Positions 30,052 through 38,803 are shown, counted from the first letter of the stretch. The stretch is 64,000 nucleotides of DNA from Paenibacillus sp. FSL H8-0548 (GCF_038630985.1 NZ_CP152049.1:3181501-3245500); one strand, 5' to 3'. The notes: generated by a model from the letters alone, not told the origin. Numbers and translations are program-made.

Positions 30052-31090
30052 AAATACTATGGTTGCTGTTATGAGTGTTTCATTATTGTTTGCAAGCGGG
30101 TGCTCTCTGCTCCCAGCAGAGGAAGAAGAAGAGGTATTGCCTGAAATAGCGCCGCCTCAAATCGCTAAGAAGCCGGAGTATGAGGTGACGACCGCGACGC
30201 TTGAGACAAAAGTACAGGTTATTGGAAAGCTGATCTCCTTGGAAGAAGAAACATTGTTTTTCACATTGGACGGCAAGCATTTGAAGCAGCTGTATGTGAA
30301 AGCAGGAGAGACAGTAAAGGCAGGGCAAGTGATCGGAGAGCTGGATGTTGATGATTTGGCCAAAGCGTTAAGGATGGATAAGCTTGCATTTAAAAAAGAG
30401 GAAATTGCAATGAAAGAGACGCTTCGTGCGCGCGACGAAATGGACCCGATTGAATTCGAAGAAAAATCGATTGCTTTCGAGGAGCGCAAGCAGGCGCTGG
30501 TTGATAAGGAAGCGGAAATTGCCAAAGCGACTTTGACAGCCCCGTTTGGCGGGACGATTGTTACGCTTAATGTACAGAAAGGCGATTTAATTAAAGCGTA
30601 TGCACCCATTGCTATTGTAGCCGATACGAGTAAAATTACGGCGGCTGCGAAGCTAACCAAAACAGAGCTTGAGAAGATTGCTGTAGGCTTAGAGGTATCA
30701 GCTAATATTAGTAATGTAGGGACCTTTAAAGGGAAGGTGAAGCTTCTCCCAGTCAAAGCAGAGGACCAAACTGGCAACGGAGGAGGCGGTGGCAATTCTG
30801 GTGAAGTGAAGCCGGAGAGGCCAGAGGATTTCATGATCGTTGATCTTACGGATTTGCCTAAAAACTTGAATAGAGGCACACCGCTCTCCATTAACATCAT
30901 TACGAAGCGCACGGTAAACGCCATTGTTATTCCTCCTTCCACGCTTCGTTCAATCGGGTCTCGTACTTATGTGCAGGTGATTGATGCGGATGGCAAGCGT
31001 GAGGTAGACGTAGAGGTCGGCCAACAAACGGCGACCCAGATTGAAATATTGCAAGGCTTGACGCCGGGGCAGAAAGTTGTAGGTAGATAG
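30017..31090 (+). CDS. Periplasmic-adaptor-like (HlyD/MFP) lipoprotein
   Basis: Membrane-fusion-type adaptor anchored as a lipoprotein. From the GTG at 30017 (GGAGG nine bases upstream) the signal peptide runs to the lipobox LLFASGC, with Cys-29 as the lipid site. The next region is acidic (EEEEEVLPEI). A lipoyl/biotinyl-like hybrid motif LYVKAGETVKAGQVIGELD follows, then a helical hairpin (about 110-175), the second lipoyl half APFGGTIVTLNVQKGDLI and a beta-barrel domain. A glycine-rich loop (TGNGGGGGNSGE) is inserted at about residue 250. It probably links the ATPase/permease pair to the extracellular side; the substrate is unknown. Start choice is moderately sure; ATG 30023 is an alternative. 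Confidence 0.88.
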   Translation: MSMKWWTESLFKNTMVAVMSVSLLFASGCSLLPAEEEEEVLPEIAPPQIAKKPEYEVTTATLETKVQVIGKLISLEEETLFFTLDGKHLKQLYVKAGETVKAGQVIGELDVDDLAKALRMDKLAFKKEEIAMKETLRARDEMDPIEFEEKSIAFEERKQALVDKEAEIAKATLTAPFGGTIVTLNVQKGDLIKAYAPIAIVADTSKITAAAKLTKTELEKIAVGLEVSANISNVGTFKGKVKLLPVKAEDQTGNGGGGGNSGEVKPERPEDFMIVDLTDLPKNLNRGTPLSINIITKRTVNAIVIPPSTLRSIGSRTYVQVIDADGKREVDVEVGQQTATQIEILQGLTPGQKVVGR

Positions 31091-31093
31091 CCG

Positions 31094-33991
31094 ATGGGGA
31101 TTCCGCTGTTTCGTTTTTTGTTTCGCAAAATGTGGAACACGCGCTGGCTAACCTTAAGCACGCTAGCGGGTCTGACCTTAGCGGTTGCATTTGCGACCAG
31201 TATACCAATGTACGCAGACGGTGCTCTCAAACGAGTTGTGGCTGAATCGCTGCAGCAGAAGAGTGCTGGCTTGCCGGCAGGCTCACTGCTTATGAGGTAT
31301 CAATCACCCGCTGGCGGGAAAACGGAGTTATCGGCGTTATCTGAGCTTGAGCGTTACATAACTGAAGGTGTTCCGCAAGAAATTGGTTTTCCCTTCAGCA
31401 CCTATGTTAATAGTAAATCGATTCGCAGTGCTGAGGTAGTGCCTGAGGATGCCACGAAGGTGGATGCTGGGCGCAATCGGCAATTGACCATCATGACGAT
31501 GTCAGAGCTTGAAGCGAATACGGAGCTTGCACAGGGCAGATGGTTTGTGAATGCTGCAGGAGATGAAGGGCTTCTCGAGGCTGTGATGTTCGAGGAAGCG
31601 ATGTATCGTAATGATGTACATATCGGTGATGTTTTTGAATATCCGGTATACGGCGGTCTAAACCTTACACTTCGGGTCAAAATCGTCGGTGCGGTTAAAC
31701 CGCTGACAGAAACGAGTGCTTACTGGTATCAAGGGATGGAGAGCCTTCTGAATACTTTCCAAATTAGCGAGCCGGCATTCGATCAGGTGCTGCTTGCGAA
31801 AAGAGGCATTCCTATTCATAATGCCAGCTGGTATTATGCCTTTAATCTTTCGGAAATTCAAACGAGTCAGCTTTCGCCGCTAAGCAGGACGCTGGAGCGC
31901 TTGAATATTGAATTGTATCAGCGATTGGCTGAGACAAGAGTCGAAATTTCTTTTGCATCTACGTTAACGGAATTCAAGAAGCAAAGCCTGCAGCTGCAGA
32001 CGCTGCTGTTCACGCTCGCTGCTCCGATGCTGGCAATGGTTTTCTTCTTCATTGCTATGAATGCTCGGCAGTCGCTGGATAAACAGCGCAGTGATATAGC
32101 CGTGCTTCGAAGCCGGGGAGCAGGCACACGTCAGATCATTTGGATTTATTTGCTGGAAGGACTGCTCCTTGGAGCGATTGCACTTGCCAGCGGTCCTTTT
32201 ATCGGATGGTTCATGGCCAAGAGCATTGGCTCGGCGAATGGCTTCCTCTCCTTCGTCAATCGAAAGTCCATACCGGTCGGCTTCTCAACAGAAGCGATTA
32301 TCGCAGGTGCGGCAGCGGTCTTGCTCGCTCTTCTAGCGACAATTATTCCCGCCGTTATCTATGCGAGATCATCCATTGTCAGCTATAAGCAGGATTTGGC
32401 AAGATCGGATCGGAAGCCGAGCTGGCAGCGCTGGTATTTGGATGTATTATTGCTCGCTGCTGCAGGCTATGGCTGGTATATGTTCAATGAGCGGCAAATG
32501 CTGACGTTCAAAACTGGGATGACGACAGATCAATTGAATGTTCAGCCGTTTCTGTTCTTTGTTCCGGCGCTGTCTATTTTTGCATTAGGGTTGTTTTTTT
32601 TGCGGCTGTTCCCGTGGCTGTTGAAGCTATTCACATGGATAGGACGCAAGTTCTTGCCTGTGCCGCTTTATTTGACACTCACACAGCTTTCACGCTCCTC
32701 TAAGGGGTATTATCCACTTATGATTTTGTTAGTGTTAACGCTTGGACTTGGCGTTTACAACGCATCTGCAGCTAGAACTATCGATTTGAACTCAACGGAA
32801 CGCACGCTGTATAAATATGGCGCTGATGTGACGATTCAAACGGTGTGGGAAGGCTCTGCTGAAATTGTAACAACGCCAGGCAATAATAATGGCGGCAACA
32901 ACGGTGGAACCGGTGGAGGCTCAGGCGGTGGAGCTGGCGGGGGCGGAGCTGGTGGCGGCTCCGGAGGCAACGGCCAAAGCGTGCCAACTAAAATTTTGTA
33001 TAGTGAGCCTCCGTTTGAGCTGTTTCGTTCTCTTGAAGGCGTAGAAGCTGCTGCACGTGTGCTGCAAACTAAGGGCAGCGTTGTGATTTCAGGGAAATCC
33101 ATCGGTCAAGGTACCATTATGGGAATTGACAACGTGGATTTTGCGAAGGTAGGCTGGTTCCGCAACGATCTTTACGCTGCTCATCCTAACTATTATTTAA
33201 ATAACTTAGGATTCTATGAGAATGCTGCGCTGATTCCTACGAAAGTAGCGGAGAAGTATCAGCTTAAGCTTGGAGATCCCGTTTCCGTGGGCTTTCCTGA
33301 AGGAAAGGTCGATTTTGTAGTCGTTGGCATTTTGCCGTATTGGCCTAGCCAATATCCGGATAAATCACCTTTTATCATAACAAATCTAGATTATATTTAT
33401 GATCAGCTTCCACTTATTCCATATGAGGTATGGCTGAAGATGAAACCCGATGCCAAGGTTGCTCCAATCGTTGAAGGGCTTCAAAAAGCAGGTGTTGAGC
33501 TCGCAGCCGTCAAGGATGTAAGAAGCGAGCTGATTATGCAATCGAAGCTGCCAACAAGGGGCGGTGTATTCGGCATTTTAAGTCTAGGCTTTCTTGTATC
33601 TGTAATAATCACTTTAGCGGGCTATATTCTCTTTTGGTTCTTTAATTTGTCTGGACGTGTCGTTCAGTTTGGCGTATTGCGCGCGATGGGACTATCTCGC
33701 AGACAGCTTACAGGAATGCTGCTGCTAGAGCAGATCTTCACAGCGGGCCTTGCCATCGGGCTTGGTGTAATCATTGGGAAAGCGGTTAGTCTTCTGTTTC
33801 TTCCATTTCTACAAACGGCAGAAAATGTTGCGGAAACCGTGCCACCTTTCCGAGTTATCTTCGAAGCGAACGATACGAACCAATTGTTTGTTGTAGTAGG
33901 ATTTATGATGCTGATTGGTGCTCTGCTGCTCTTCTTGCATATTCGCAGGCTTAGAGTGCATCAAGCCGTCAAGATGGGAGAGGAACGATGA
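31094..33991 (+). CDS. Large FtsX-family ABC transporter permease
   Basis: A 965-residue permease with an N-terminal TM (about 17-38), a large extracytoplasmic domain (about 40-305), a first FtsX core (about 310-410: LAAPMLAMVFFFIAMNARQS...LEGLLLGAIALASGPFIG), further TMs to about 560, a second extracytoplasmic domain and a C-terminal FtsX core (about 830-950: GFLVSVIITLAGYILFWFF). Between about 593 and 630 lies a low-complexity Gly/Asn stretch, GGTGGGSGGGAGGGGAGG. It starts three bases after the adaptor stop and ends overlapping the second ATPase gene by four. Probably a MacB-like export or lipoprotein-handling pump; substrate unknown. Confidence 0.9.
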   Translation: MGIPLFRFLFRKMWNTRWLTLSTLAGLTLAVAFATSIPMYADGALKRVVAESLQQKSAGLPAGSLLMRYQSPAGGKTELSALSELERYITEGVPQEIGFPFSTYVNSKSIRSAEVVPEDATKVDAGRNRQLTIMTMSELEANTELAQGRWFVNAAGDEGLLEAVMFEEAMYRNDVHIGDVFEYPVYGGLNLTLRVKIVGAVKPLTETSAYWYQGMESLLNTFQISEPAFDQVLLAKRGIPIHNASWYYAFNLSEIQTSQLSPLSRTLERLNIELYQRLAETRVEISFASTLTEFKKQSLQLQTLLFTLAAPMLAMVFFFIAMNARQSLDKQRSDIAVLRSRGAGTRQIIWIYLLEGLLLGAIALASGPFIGWFMAKSIGSANGFLSFVNRKSIPVGFSTEAIIAGAAAVLLALLATIIPAVIYARSSIVSYKQDLARSDRKPSWQRWYLDVLLLAAAGYGWYMFNERQMLTFKTGMTTDQLNVQPFLFFVPALSIFALGLFFLRLFPWLLKLFTWIGRKFLPVPLYLTLTQLSRSSKGYYPLMILLVLTLGLGVYNASAARTIDLNSTERTLYKYGADVTIQTVWEGSAEIVTTPGNNNGGNNGGTGGGSGGGAGGGGAGGGSGGNGQSVPTKILYSEPPFELFRSLEGVEAAARVLQTKGSVVISGKSIGQGTIMGIDNVDFAKVGWFRNDLYAAHPNYYLNNLGFYENAALIPTKVAEKYQLKLGDPVSVGFPEGKVDFVVVGILPYWPSQYPDKSPFIITNLDYIYDQLPLIPYEVWLKMKPDAKVAPIVEGLQKAGVELAAVKDVRSELIMQSKLPTRGGVFGILSLGFLVSVIITLAGYILFWFFNLSGRVVQFGVLRAMGLSRRQLTGMLLLEQIFTAGLAIGLGVIIGKAVSLLFLPFLQTAENVAETVPPFRVIFEANDTNQLFVVVGFMMLIGALLLFLHIRRLRVHQAVKMGEER

Positions 33992-34902
33992 CTACAGCGA
34001 TGATCGATTGCGAGGGCTTGGTGAAAATTTACAAGACAGACGATCTAGAGGTTGTCGCCTTGCAAGGCTTGAATTTAAAAGTTAATGAAGGCGAGCTTAT
34101 GGCTATCATCGGGAACAGCGGCAGCGGCAAATCGACGCTGCTCAATACGCTGGGCGGTCTTGACCGCCCCTCAGCTGGACAGGTGCATGTCGGACCGTGG
34201 GATTTGCTCAAAATTTCTGAAGAGGATCTTGTGAAGTACAAGAGAGAAACGGTAGGCTTTATTTGGCAAAATAATGCCCGCAATCTCTTGCCATACCTCA
34301 CAGCGCTTGAAAATGTAGAAATGCCAATGATGCTCTCTGGCAAGGTTGACCGCGCTTATGCGAAGCAGCTGCTCGAATGGGTAGGCTTGAAGGAGCGAAT
34401 GCACAATAAGCTCCATCAGCTGTCCGGTGGAGAGCAGCAACGGGTAGCGATTGCGATATCGCTCTCCAATCGGCCTAAGCTATTGCTTGCCGATGAGCCA
34501 ACCGGGTCGGTAGATACGGCAACATCCGATTTAATAATGGGTATTTTTCGAAGGCTTAATCGCGAGATTGGGATTACGATCGTAATCGTAACGCATGATT
34601 TAACGCTGGCAGGAAAGGTTGACCGAGTGGTAGCCATTCGGGATGGTTTGACGAGCACCGAGTTTATAAAGCGAAACCCGAATATTAATCTGGAGGATGG
34701 TTCGCTAGAGGTTTCTGCTGCTGCCAGCGGGCTGCAGTCTGTGCATGAAGCTTATGTCGTCGTAGACCGAGTCGGACGATTACAAGTACCCAAGGAGTAT
34801 TTAACAGCTTTAAATATTAAAGACAAAGCAACTATGGAATTTGACGGCGAACGGATTATTATAACTCCGCCAAAATCATTGGAGGTTAAATCGGATGAAT
34901 AA
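33988..34902 (+). CDS. ABC transporter ATP-binding protein with AbrB-like C-terminal tail
   Basis: Second ATPase of the operon. Walker A is GNSGSGKST (about 42-50), the signature [16 protein letters not shown], Walker [13 protein letters not shown] and the H-loop VIVTHDLTL. The ABC core ends near residue 225, but the protein runs to 304. Residues about 255-298 read VVVDRVGRLQVPKEYLTALN then IKDKATMEFDGERIIITPP, which looks like a SpoVT/AbrB swapped-hairpin domain. Such a tail is unusual for MacB-type ATPases and could mediate dimer contacts or regulation. Translationally coupled to the permease (4-base overlap) and to the binding protein (8-base overlap). Confidence 0.9.
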   Translation: MTTAMIDCEGLVKIYKTDDLEVVALQGLNLKVNEGELMAIIGNSGSGKSTLLNTLGGLDRPSAGQVHVGPWDLLKISEEDLVKYKRETVGFIWQNNARNLLPYLTALENVEMPMMLSGKVDRAYAKQLLEWVGLKERMHNKLHQLSGGEQQRVAIAISLSNRPKLLLADEPTGSVDTATSDLIMGIFRRLNREIGITIVIVTHDLTLAGKVDRVVAIRDGLTSTEFIKRNPNINLEDGSLEVSAAASGLQSVHEAYVVVDRVGRLQVPKEYLTALNIKDKATMEFDGERIIITPPKSLEVKSDE

Positions 34903-36412
34903 CAAGCGATTTTCAGGTAAAATTTTTCGTAAATTCACTTTGGTTAGCTTGACTCTAGCGCTGCTAATCGGCTTGCTTGCTGCGTGCAGCAGCGGCGCGG
35001 AGGAATCTACTGAAAAACGAGTGCTTCGTATCGGCGTTCTTTATGGCGGATCAGATAACGAGCCTTATTTCCGGCAGCAGTATACGGATATGTTTGAAAT
35101 ATCGCATCCCAACATTGAGTTTGAAATTGTAGGTGCAATCAATTATGATGAGCAGCGCTTCGAGCAAACCGATCCATCGAAGCCTTATACTCAGCCCGAT
35201 ACGTATGAGAAAATGAAAGGAATGCTTAACGGCACAAATCCGGTTGATGTAGTCGTCATTGATTACAGCATGCTGCGCCGAATGACGCAGGATAACCTGC
35301 TTCAACCACTGGATACGCTTGTTACACAGGATAAATTTGATTTGACTGATTATGTCCCTACTGTTATTGAAGGCATAAAAGCGGTAGGTGACGGCAATCT
35401 GTACGCCTTGACGCCTACGTTCAGCTCCTCTGCACTTTATTATAATAAAAAATTGTTTGCTGATGCGGGCATTGCCCCTCCGACAGATAAAATGCAATGG
35501 GCTGATGTATTGAATCTTGCTCGTCAAGTTTCTTCAGGTGAAGGTGAGGATCGTAAATTTGGATTCTCGTTTAATCGTTGGCAGTCCGATGGTTATAGCA
35601 GTGCGCAATTATATAGTCAAGCTCTTCAGTTGAAGATGTGGGATGACAAGGTTGAGAAAATGCTAGTTAATAGCGATCAGTGGGAAGATGTATGGAGTAC
35701 GGTTGCGTCGCTGTACAAGGAAGAAATTGTTCCAACTCAAGAATTTATTAATAAAATTTATGAGAAGCAAAGCACTGAAGGTGTAAATGATCCTTTTTAT
35801 GGAGATTTGTTCATTAAAGGAAAGGTAGCTATGACGATCGGAGAATATGGCTATATTAATGAACTCAAGAAGGCATCAGACAACGCTTCAAAAATTAAAG
35901 ATTTTGAGCCTGTAGACTGGGATGTCGTAACGGTGCCAGTTCATCCTAACGATCCGAATGTAGGCGGCAATATTGCGTTAAGCCAATTAATGGCGATAAA
36001 CAGCAAAGCGCAAAATGATAAAGATGCATGGGAATTTATTAAGTTTTCGAACAGCAAGGAATGGGCAAAGCTGAAATCCAGAAGCCTGTACGAGATGGTA
36101 GCTCGCAAAGAGTTTCTAACTCCAATTGGCGGTATGCAATACAATATTGATGCTTTTACAACATTGAAGCCATTGATGCCTACGAACACGGATGATGAAA
36201 AGATTTACCGTGAAAATCCAGGCATTTGGGAGGCACAGCAGCCTGGCTATGAGCTGTTCCAGGAAGTAATTAACGGAACGAAGTCAGCTCGCGAGGCACT
36301 CACAGAGTGGGAGACACGTGGAAATGCAGTTTTGGAAAAAATAAAAAACAATTTACCTGTTGATGAGGGTGTTGGAGACGGCTCCGTCGATATTATGCCA
36401 ATGCCTAGGTAA
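34895..36412 (+). CDS. Extracellular solute-binding lipoprotein (family 1)
   Basis: A 505-residue secreted lipoprotein: signal peptide with lipobox LLAACSS (Cys-31), then a periplasmic-binding-protein fold of the sugar-binding (SBP_bac_1) type, with VVVIDYSMLRRMTQDNLLQPL, YALTPTFSSSALYYNKKLF and KVAMTIGEYGYINEL. TTGGAGG precedes the ATG and it overlaps the ATPase gene by eight bases. No import permease of the MalF/MalG type is nearby; its operon partners are an FtsX permease and two MacB-like ATPases. It may therefore be a sensor or accessory of the export system rather than an importer subunit. Confidence 0.9.
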   Translation: MNNKRFSGKIFRKFTLVSLTLALLIGLLAACSSGAEESTEKRVLRIGVLYGGSDNEPYFRQQYTDMFEISHPNIEFEIVGAINYDEQRFEQTDPSKPYTQPDTYEKMKGMLNGTNPVDVVVIDYSMLRRMTQDNLLQPLDTLVTQDKFDLTDYVPTVIEGIKAVGDGNLYALTPTFSSSALYYNKKLFADAGIAPPTDKMQWADVLNLARQVSSGEGEDRKFGFSFNRWQSDGYSSAQLYSQALQLKMWDDKVEKMLVNSDQWEDVWSTVASLYKEEIVPTQEFINKIYEKQSTEGVNDPFYGDLFIKGKVAMTIGEYGYINELKKASDNASKIKDFEPVDWDVVTVPVHPNDPNVGGNIALSQLMAINSKAQNDKDAWEFIKFSNSKEWAKLKSRSLYEMVARKEFLTPIGGMQYNIDAFTTLKPLMPTNTDDEKIYRENPGIWEAQQPGYELFQEVINGTKSAREALTEWETRGNAVLEKIKNNLPVDEGVGDGSVDIMPMPR

Positions 36413-36426
36413 GACGGAATGACAGT

Positions 36427-36468
36427 AAGCCCGTAAACGACCAAAGAGTCGTTTACGGGCTTTTATTT
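36427..36468. terminator. Bidirectional terminator between the ABC operon and the yjcG-like gene
   Basis: AAGCCCGTAAACGAC and GTCGTTTACGGGCTT form a perfect 15-bp stem with a 6-base loop and T-rich flanks. It serves convergent genes on both sides. Confidence 0.93.
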
Positions 36469-36488
36469 TGAAATATATACGGATTTGG

Positions 36489-37001
36489 TCATCCTCTTAA
36501 AAGAAATGATTGAAAAGCGGTCCAGGACCCATTATCGGTTTGATAAAGCAATTGAATACGGTCAATTTTTGATGAAATATGGATCGACTGCATTCTAAGG
36601 TTGCCATATAAATCGTGAAGCTCATCAGCAGACAGCTCCTGGCCAATGGTGACATGAGGCGTATACACGTACTTAGAGGCAGTAATAGCTAGCGGCTCGC
36701 AGCATATAGCCTCGTGAAGCCTCTGCATAGCAGCTGTGTCTTGCAGAGCTAAATAGAGCACATGACTTACAGGATAGAAGGTAGACACTCGATCCAAGGC
36801 TATTGTGAATGGAGGGAGAGCTGCGGTTGCCTGCTCTAAATGAGCGACAGCTAGCTGCAGCTCTTCATCCGACCACTCCTGCGCCTCTCGTAAAGTAAGA
36901 TGCGCAGGAATAGCAGAGTAATGCGGGTCATAGCGCCTTCGCCAGCTGTTAGCGAAATCCTGCACATGCTTTTCAGGGAAAGCGACGATTCCATATAACA
37001 T
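36489..37001 (-). CDS. yjcG: YjcG-like 2H phosphoesterase / 2'-5' RNA ligase family protein
   Basis: A 170-residue member of the two-histidine phosphoesterase superfamily. The paired H-x-T/S-x motifs are HLTL (about residue 34) and HVTI (about 119), forming the catalytic site. YGIVAFPEKHVQDFANSWRR and RYDPHYSAIPAHLTLRE closely follow B. subtilis YjcG (171 residues). ATG at 37001 is preferred since AAGGAG lies nine bases upstream; ATG 37019 would have the site inside the gene. Substrate is not known; related enzymes hydrolyse or ligate 2',3'-cyclic phosphate RNA ends. Confidence 0.88.
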   Translation of the reverse strand: MLYGIVAFPEKHVQDFANSWRRRYDPHYSAIPAHLTLREAQEWSDEELQLAVAHLEQATAALPPFTIALDRVSTFYPVSHVLYLALQDTAAMQRLHEAICCEPLAITASKYVYTPHVTIGQELSADELHDLYGNLRMQSIHISSKIDRIQLLYQTDNGSWTAFQSFLLRG

Positions 37002-37169
37002 GTTCTTCAGCTCCTTCATAGTGACCTAGATTGAGTATATCCAATTTGTATGGAAAATAGGAGAAGATAAGAATTTTTCAATTTTCGGGGTATCCTAATA
37101 GCTACAACCTTTGTTAAGCGGTTAAGCGGCCAGCGGCCGCTCATTCTATTAAACAGCGGGGGGATTCAC

Positions 37170-37346
37170 ATGAGATGGGTGTACTGGGTTCGTCTATACG
37201 ATACGAAGTTTCAAGCTGGGTGCCTGGTTAGAAGGATGGAAAACGATTGGTGGGTTTATGGTTATGAATCGCCTCACGAGGTCGAAGTTTTTCGATCGCG
37301 TAAAGGGCGTTTTGGCGTTAGATTTATACCGCAAAAAAAGAAATAA
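37170..37346 (+). CDS. Small hypothetical protein (58 residues) upstream of the tRNA cluster
   Basis: An ATG at 37170 preceded by GCGGGGGGA opens a 58-codon frame: MRWVYWVRLYDTKFQAGCL at the start, rich in Trp, Tyr and Arg, ending IPQKKK. It ends before the tRNA promoter. Basic and aromatic composition and the strong ribosome binding site argue that it is translated. I do not recognise the family and no signal peptide or membrane segment is seen. Confidence 0.6.
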   Translation: MRWVYWVRLYDTKFQAGCLVRRMENDWWVYGYESPHEVEVFRSRKGRFGVRFIPQKKK

Positions 37347-37366
37347 AATAAATTATAATAATATGC

Positions 37367-37396
37367 TTGACTTAAAACACCATCATATAGTATATT
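37367..37396 (+). promoter_or_regulatory. Sigma-A promoter of the tRNA cluster
   Basis: TTGACT (37367-37372) and TATATT (37391-37396) with 18 bp between, about 45 bases before the first tRNA. Confidence 0.75.
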
Positions 37397-37442
37397 ATTT
37401 TATGTCGCCATTTCAAGAAGCTTTGCTCAAATGGATATACGT

Positions 37443-37519
<77 letters not shown>

Positions 37520-37556
37520 ACCTTTCGATGAACACGTTGAAATATACGTTTTTCGA

Positions 37557-37633
37557 GGGCCCTTAGCTCAGTTGGTTAGAGCGGTCGGCTCATAACCGAT
37601 TGGTCGGGGGTTCGAGTCCCTCAGGGCCCACCA
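37557..37633 (+). tRNA. tRNA with CAU anticodon, most likely tRNA-Ile2 (lysidine type)
   Basis: A 77-nt cloverleaf, acceptor GGGCCCT/AGGGCCC, CCA encoded, anticodon CAT in GGCTCATAACC. The body (TTAGCTCAGTTGGTTAGAGC, GGCTCATAACCG) resembles B. subtilis tRNA-Ile(k2CAU), whose C34 is changed to lysidine by TilS so that it reads AUA. Elongator tRNA-Met is the alternative. Confidence 0.85.
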
Positions 37634-37654
37634 TAAGCAAAACCTTCATCTCAT

Positions 37655-37740
37655 GCCGGGGTGGCGGAACTGGCAGACGCACAGGACTTAAAATCCTGCG
37701 GTGGGTGACCACCGTACGGGTTCGATTCCCGTCCTCGGCA
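37655..37740 (+). tRNA. tRNA-Leu (UAA)
   Basis: An 86-nt class II tRNA with a long variable arm (GGTGGGTGACCACC) and anticodon TAA in ACTTAAAAT. Acceptor GCCGGGG/CCTCGGC has one G-U pair. The genomic 3' end is A then TAC, so CCA is not encoded, unlike the two preceding tRNAs. Confidence 0.93.
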
Positions 37741-37807
37741 TACCTAGAAAACTTTGAGGATTCAATAGTTTTCACGAAGTACATAATGTACTACAGTACG
37801 TAAAGTT

Positions 37808-37863
37808 GAAAAAACCTCCTTCTAGTATCTGCTAAATCAGATGCAAACGAAGGAGGTTTTTTC
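37808..37863. terminator. Terminator of the tRNA cluster
   Basis: GAAAAAACCTCCTTC and GAAGGAGGTTTTTTC form a 15-bp perfect stem with an inner ATCTG/CAGAT hairpin; T-runs serve either strand. Confidence 0.9.
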
Positions 37864-38015
37864 ATTCCGCCTGCATGTATTAGTAAGTCAGTAATATCTC
37901 CGTTTCAATTACTGTCAAAAAAAATACAACTCTCTTCCATTGCATATTGCTAAGTTTATAGTGTATCATTTTACCTTGGAATGACAAACATACAGATTTA
38001 TGGAGGAAACCAACT

Positions 38016-38225
38016 ATGCAAGAAAAAATCAAGCTTGTACCTGGTCAACAACTAATCACTAACAAAGATTTTGAAGTCGCAATTGCTCAAAAAGCAGTGA
38101 TTAGCGCAATCCAAAATGGAATGCAAATCAGACCAGCAACAACCATTGTAGGTTATAACGATGATTCAATCCGCATGTCTGACGGAAGTATTATCCACAG
38201 AGGCGCAAACTCATTTTTTGTTTAA
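38016..38225 (+). CDS. Small conserved-looking protein of unknown function
   Basis: A 69-residue cytoplasmic protein, start ATG with TGGAGGAAA upstream. Features visible are an acidic/basic N-terminal half (VPGQQLITNKDFEVAIAQ), AISAIQNGM-type helix and a short beta-rich tail (TTIVGYNDDSIRMSDGSIIH). It has its own terminator and lies alone after the tRNA cluster, so it is monocistronic. I do not recognise the family. Confidence 0.7.
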   Translation: MQEKIKLVPGQQLITNKDFEVAIAQKAVISAIQNGMQIRPATTIVGYNDDSIRMSDGSIIHRGANSFFV

Positions 38226-38232
38226 ATGTTTC

Positions 38233-38263
38233 GGACCGACGTTTCTGTCGGTCTATTTTTTTT
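38233..38263 (+). terminator. Terminator of the 69-residue gene
   Basis: GACCGAC-GTTTCT-GTCGGTC, then T-rich TATTTTTTTT. Confidence 0.9.
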
Positions 38264-38272
38264 GCATTCCAT

Positions 38273-38803
38273 TTATTCCACGCCTGAATGTTGACTAGCA
38301 GCCTCCCTAGCGGCATTATGAGCGATCCTGTGCAAATAATTATTTTTCTTATGTTTACTAATATACTTTATACTGACTTGGACCTCGGGAAACGATTTAT
38401 TCAAATGATCTAGAGAAGCTAAGATCTCATCTCTACAATTTTCATCATGTTGATTTTGAAAATAGCTTCTCGATAATATTCGTGAAATAGAGCTGCAATC
38501 CGTATAAATGACGGCAATTTTGGGTTGATGCTCAGACAGTGATTTTGTAAGTATTTCAAGACTATAAAGGATAGCTAATAATTCACCATAATTTGAACCT
38601 CTATCTTTTTCAATGATTAGTTTCTTAGCGGTGACGTTTATCTCTCGATTGTAGACGAAGCAGCAAGCGGCACCATAATTGTTTTGAACTGCAAATCCAG
38701 CATAATCGCAATATAGGAAGCATGTACCCGTATTAAATATATTTTGTCTAAAGCGCGGGTTGGCAAATGCTTTTTTTATCAATTTGTCCTTAGTTAAATT
38801 CAT
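38273..38803 (-). CDS. RNase H-like superfamily protein
   Basis: A 176-residue RNase H-type fold. Expected carboxylates are Asp-33 (YCDYAGFAV), Glu-74 (SNYGELLAILYSLE) and Asp-102 (IYTDCSSI). At the last catalytic site, where RNase HI has N-x-x-A-D, this protein reads NNYLHRIAHNAARE, placing His-162 instead of Asp. The N-terminal Lys-rich helix (MNLTKDKLIKKAF) is extra. Such domains occur in reverse-transcriptase-less RNase H homologues of Bacillales; activity is uncertain because of the fourth-site change. AAAGGAG lies 12 bases before the ATG. Confidence 0.75.
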   Translation of the reverse strand: MNLTKDKLIKKAFANPRFRQNIFNTGTCFLYCDYAGFAVQNNYGAACCFVYNREINVTAKKLIIEKDRGSNYGELLAILYSLEILTKSLSEHQPKIAVIYTDCSSISRILSRSYFQNQHDENCRDEILASLDHLNKSFPEVQVSIKYISKHKKNNYLHRIAHNAAREAASQHSGVE

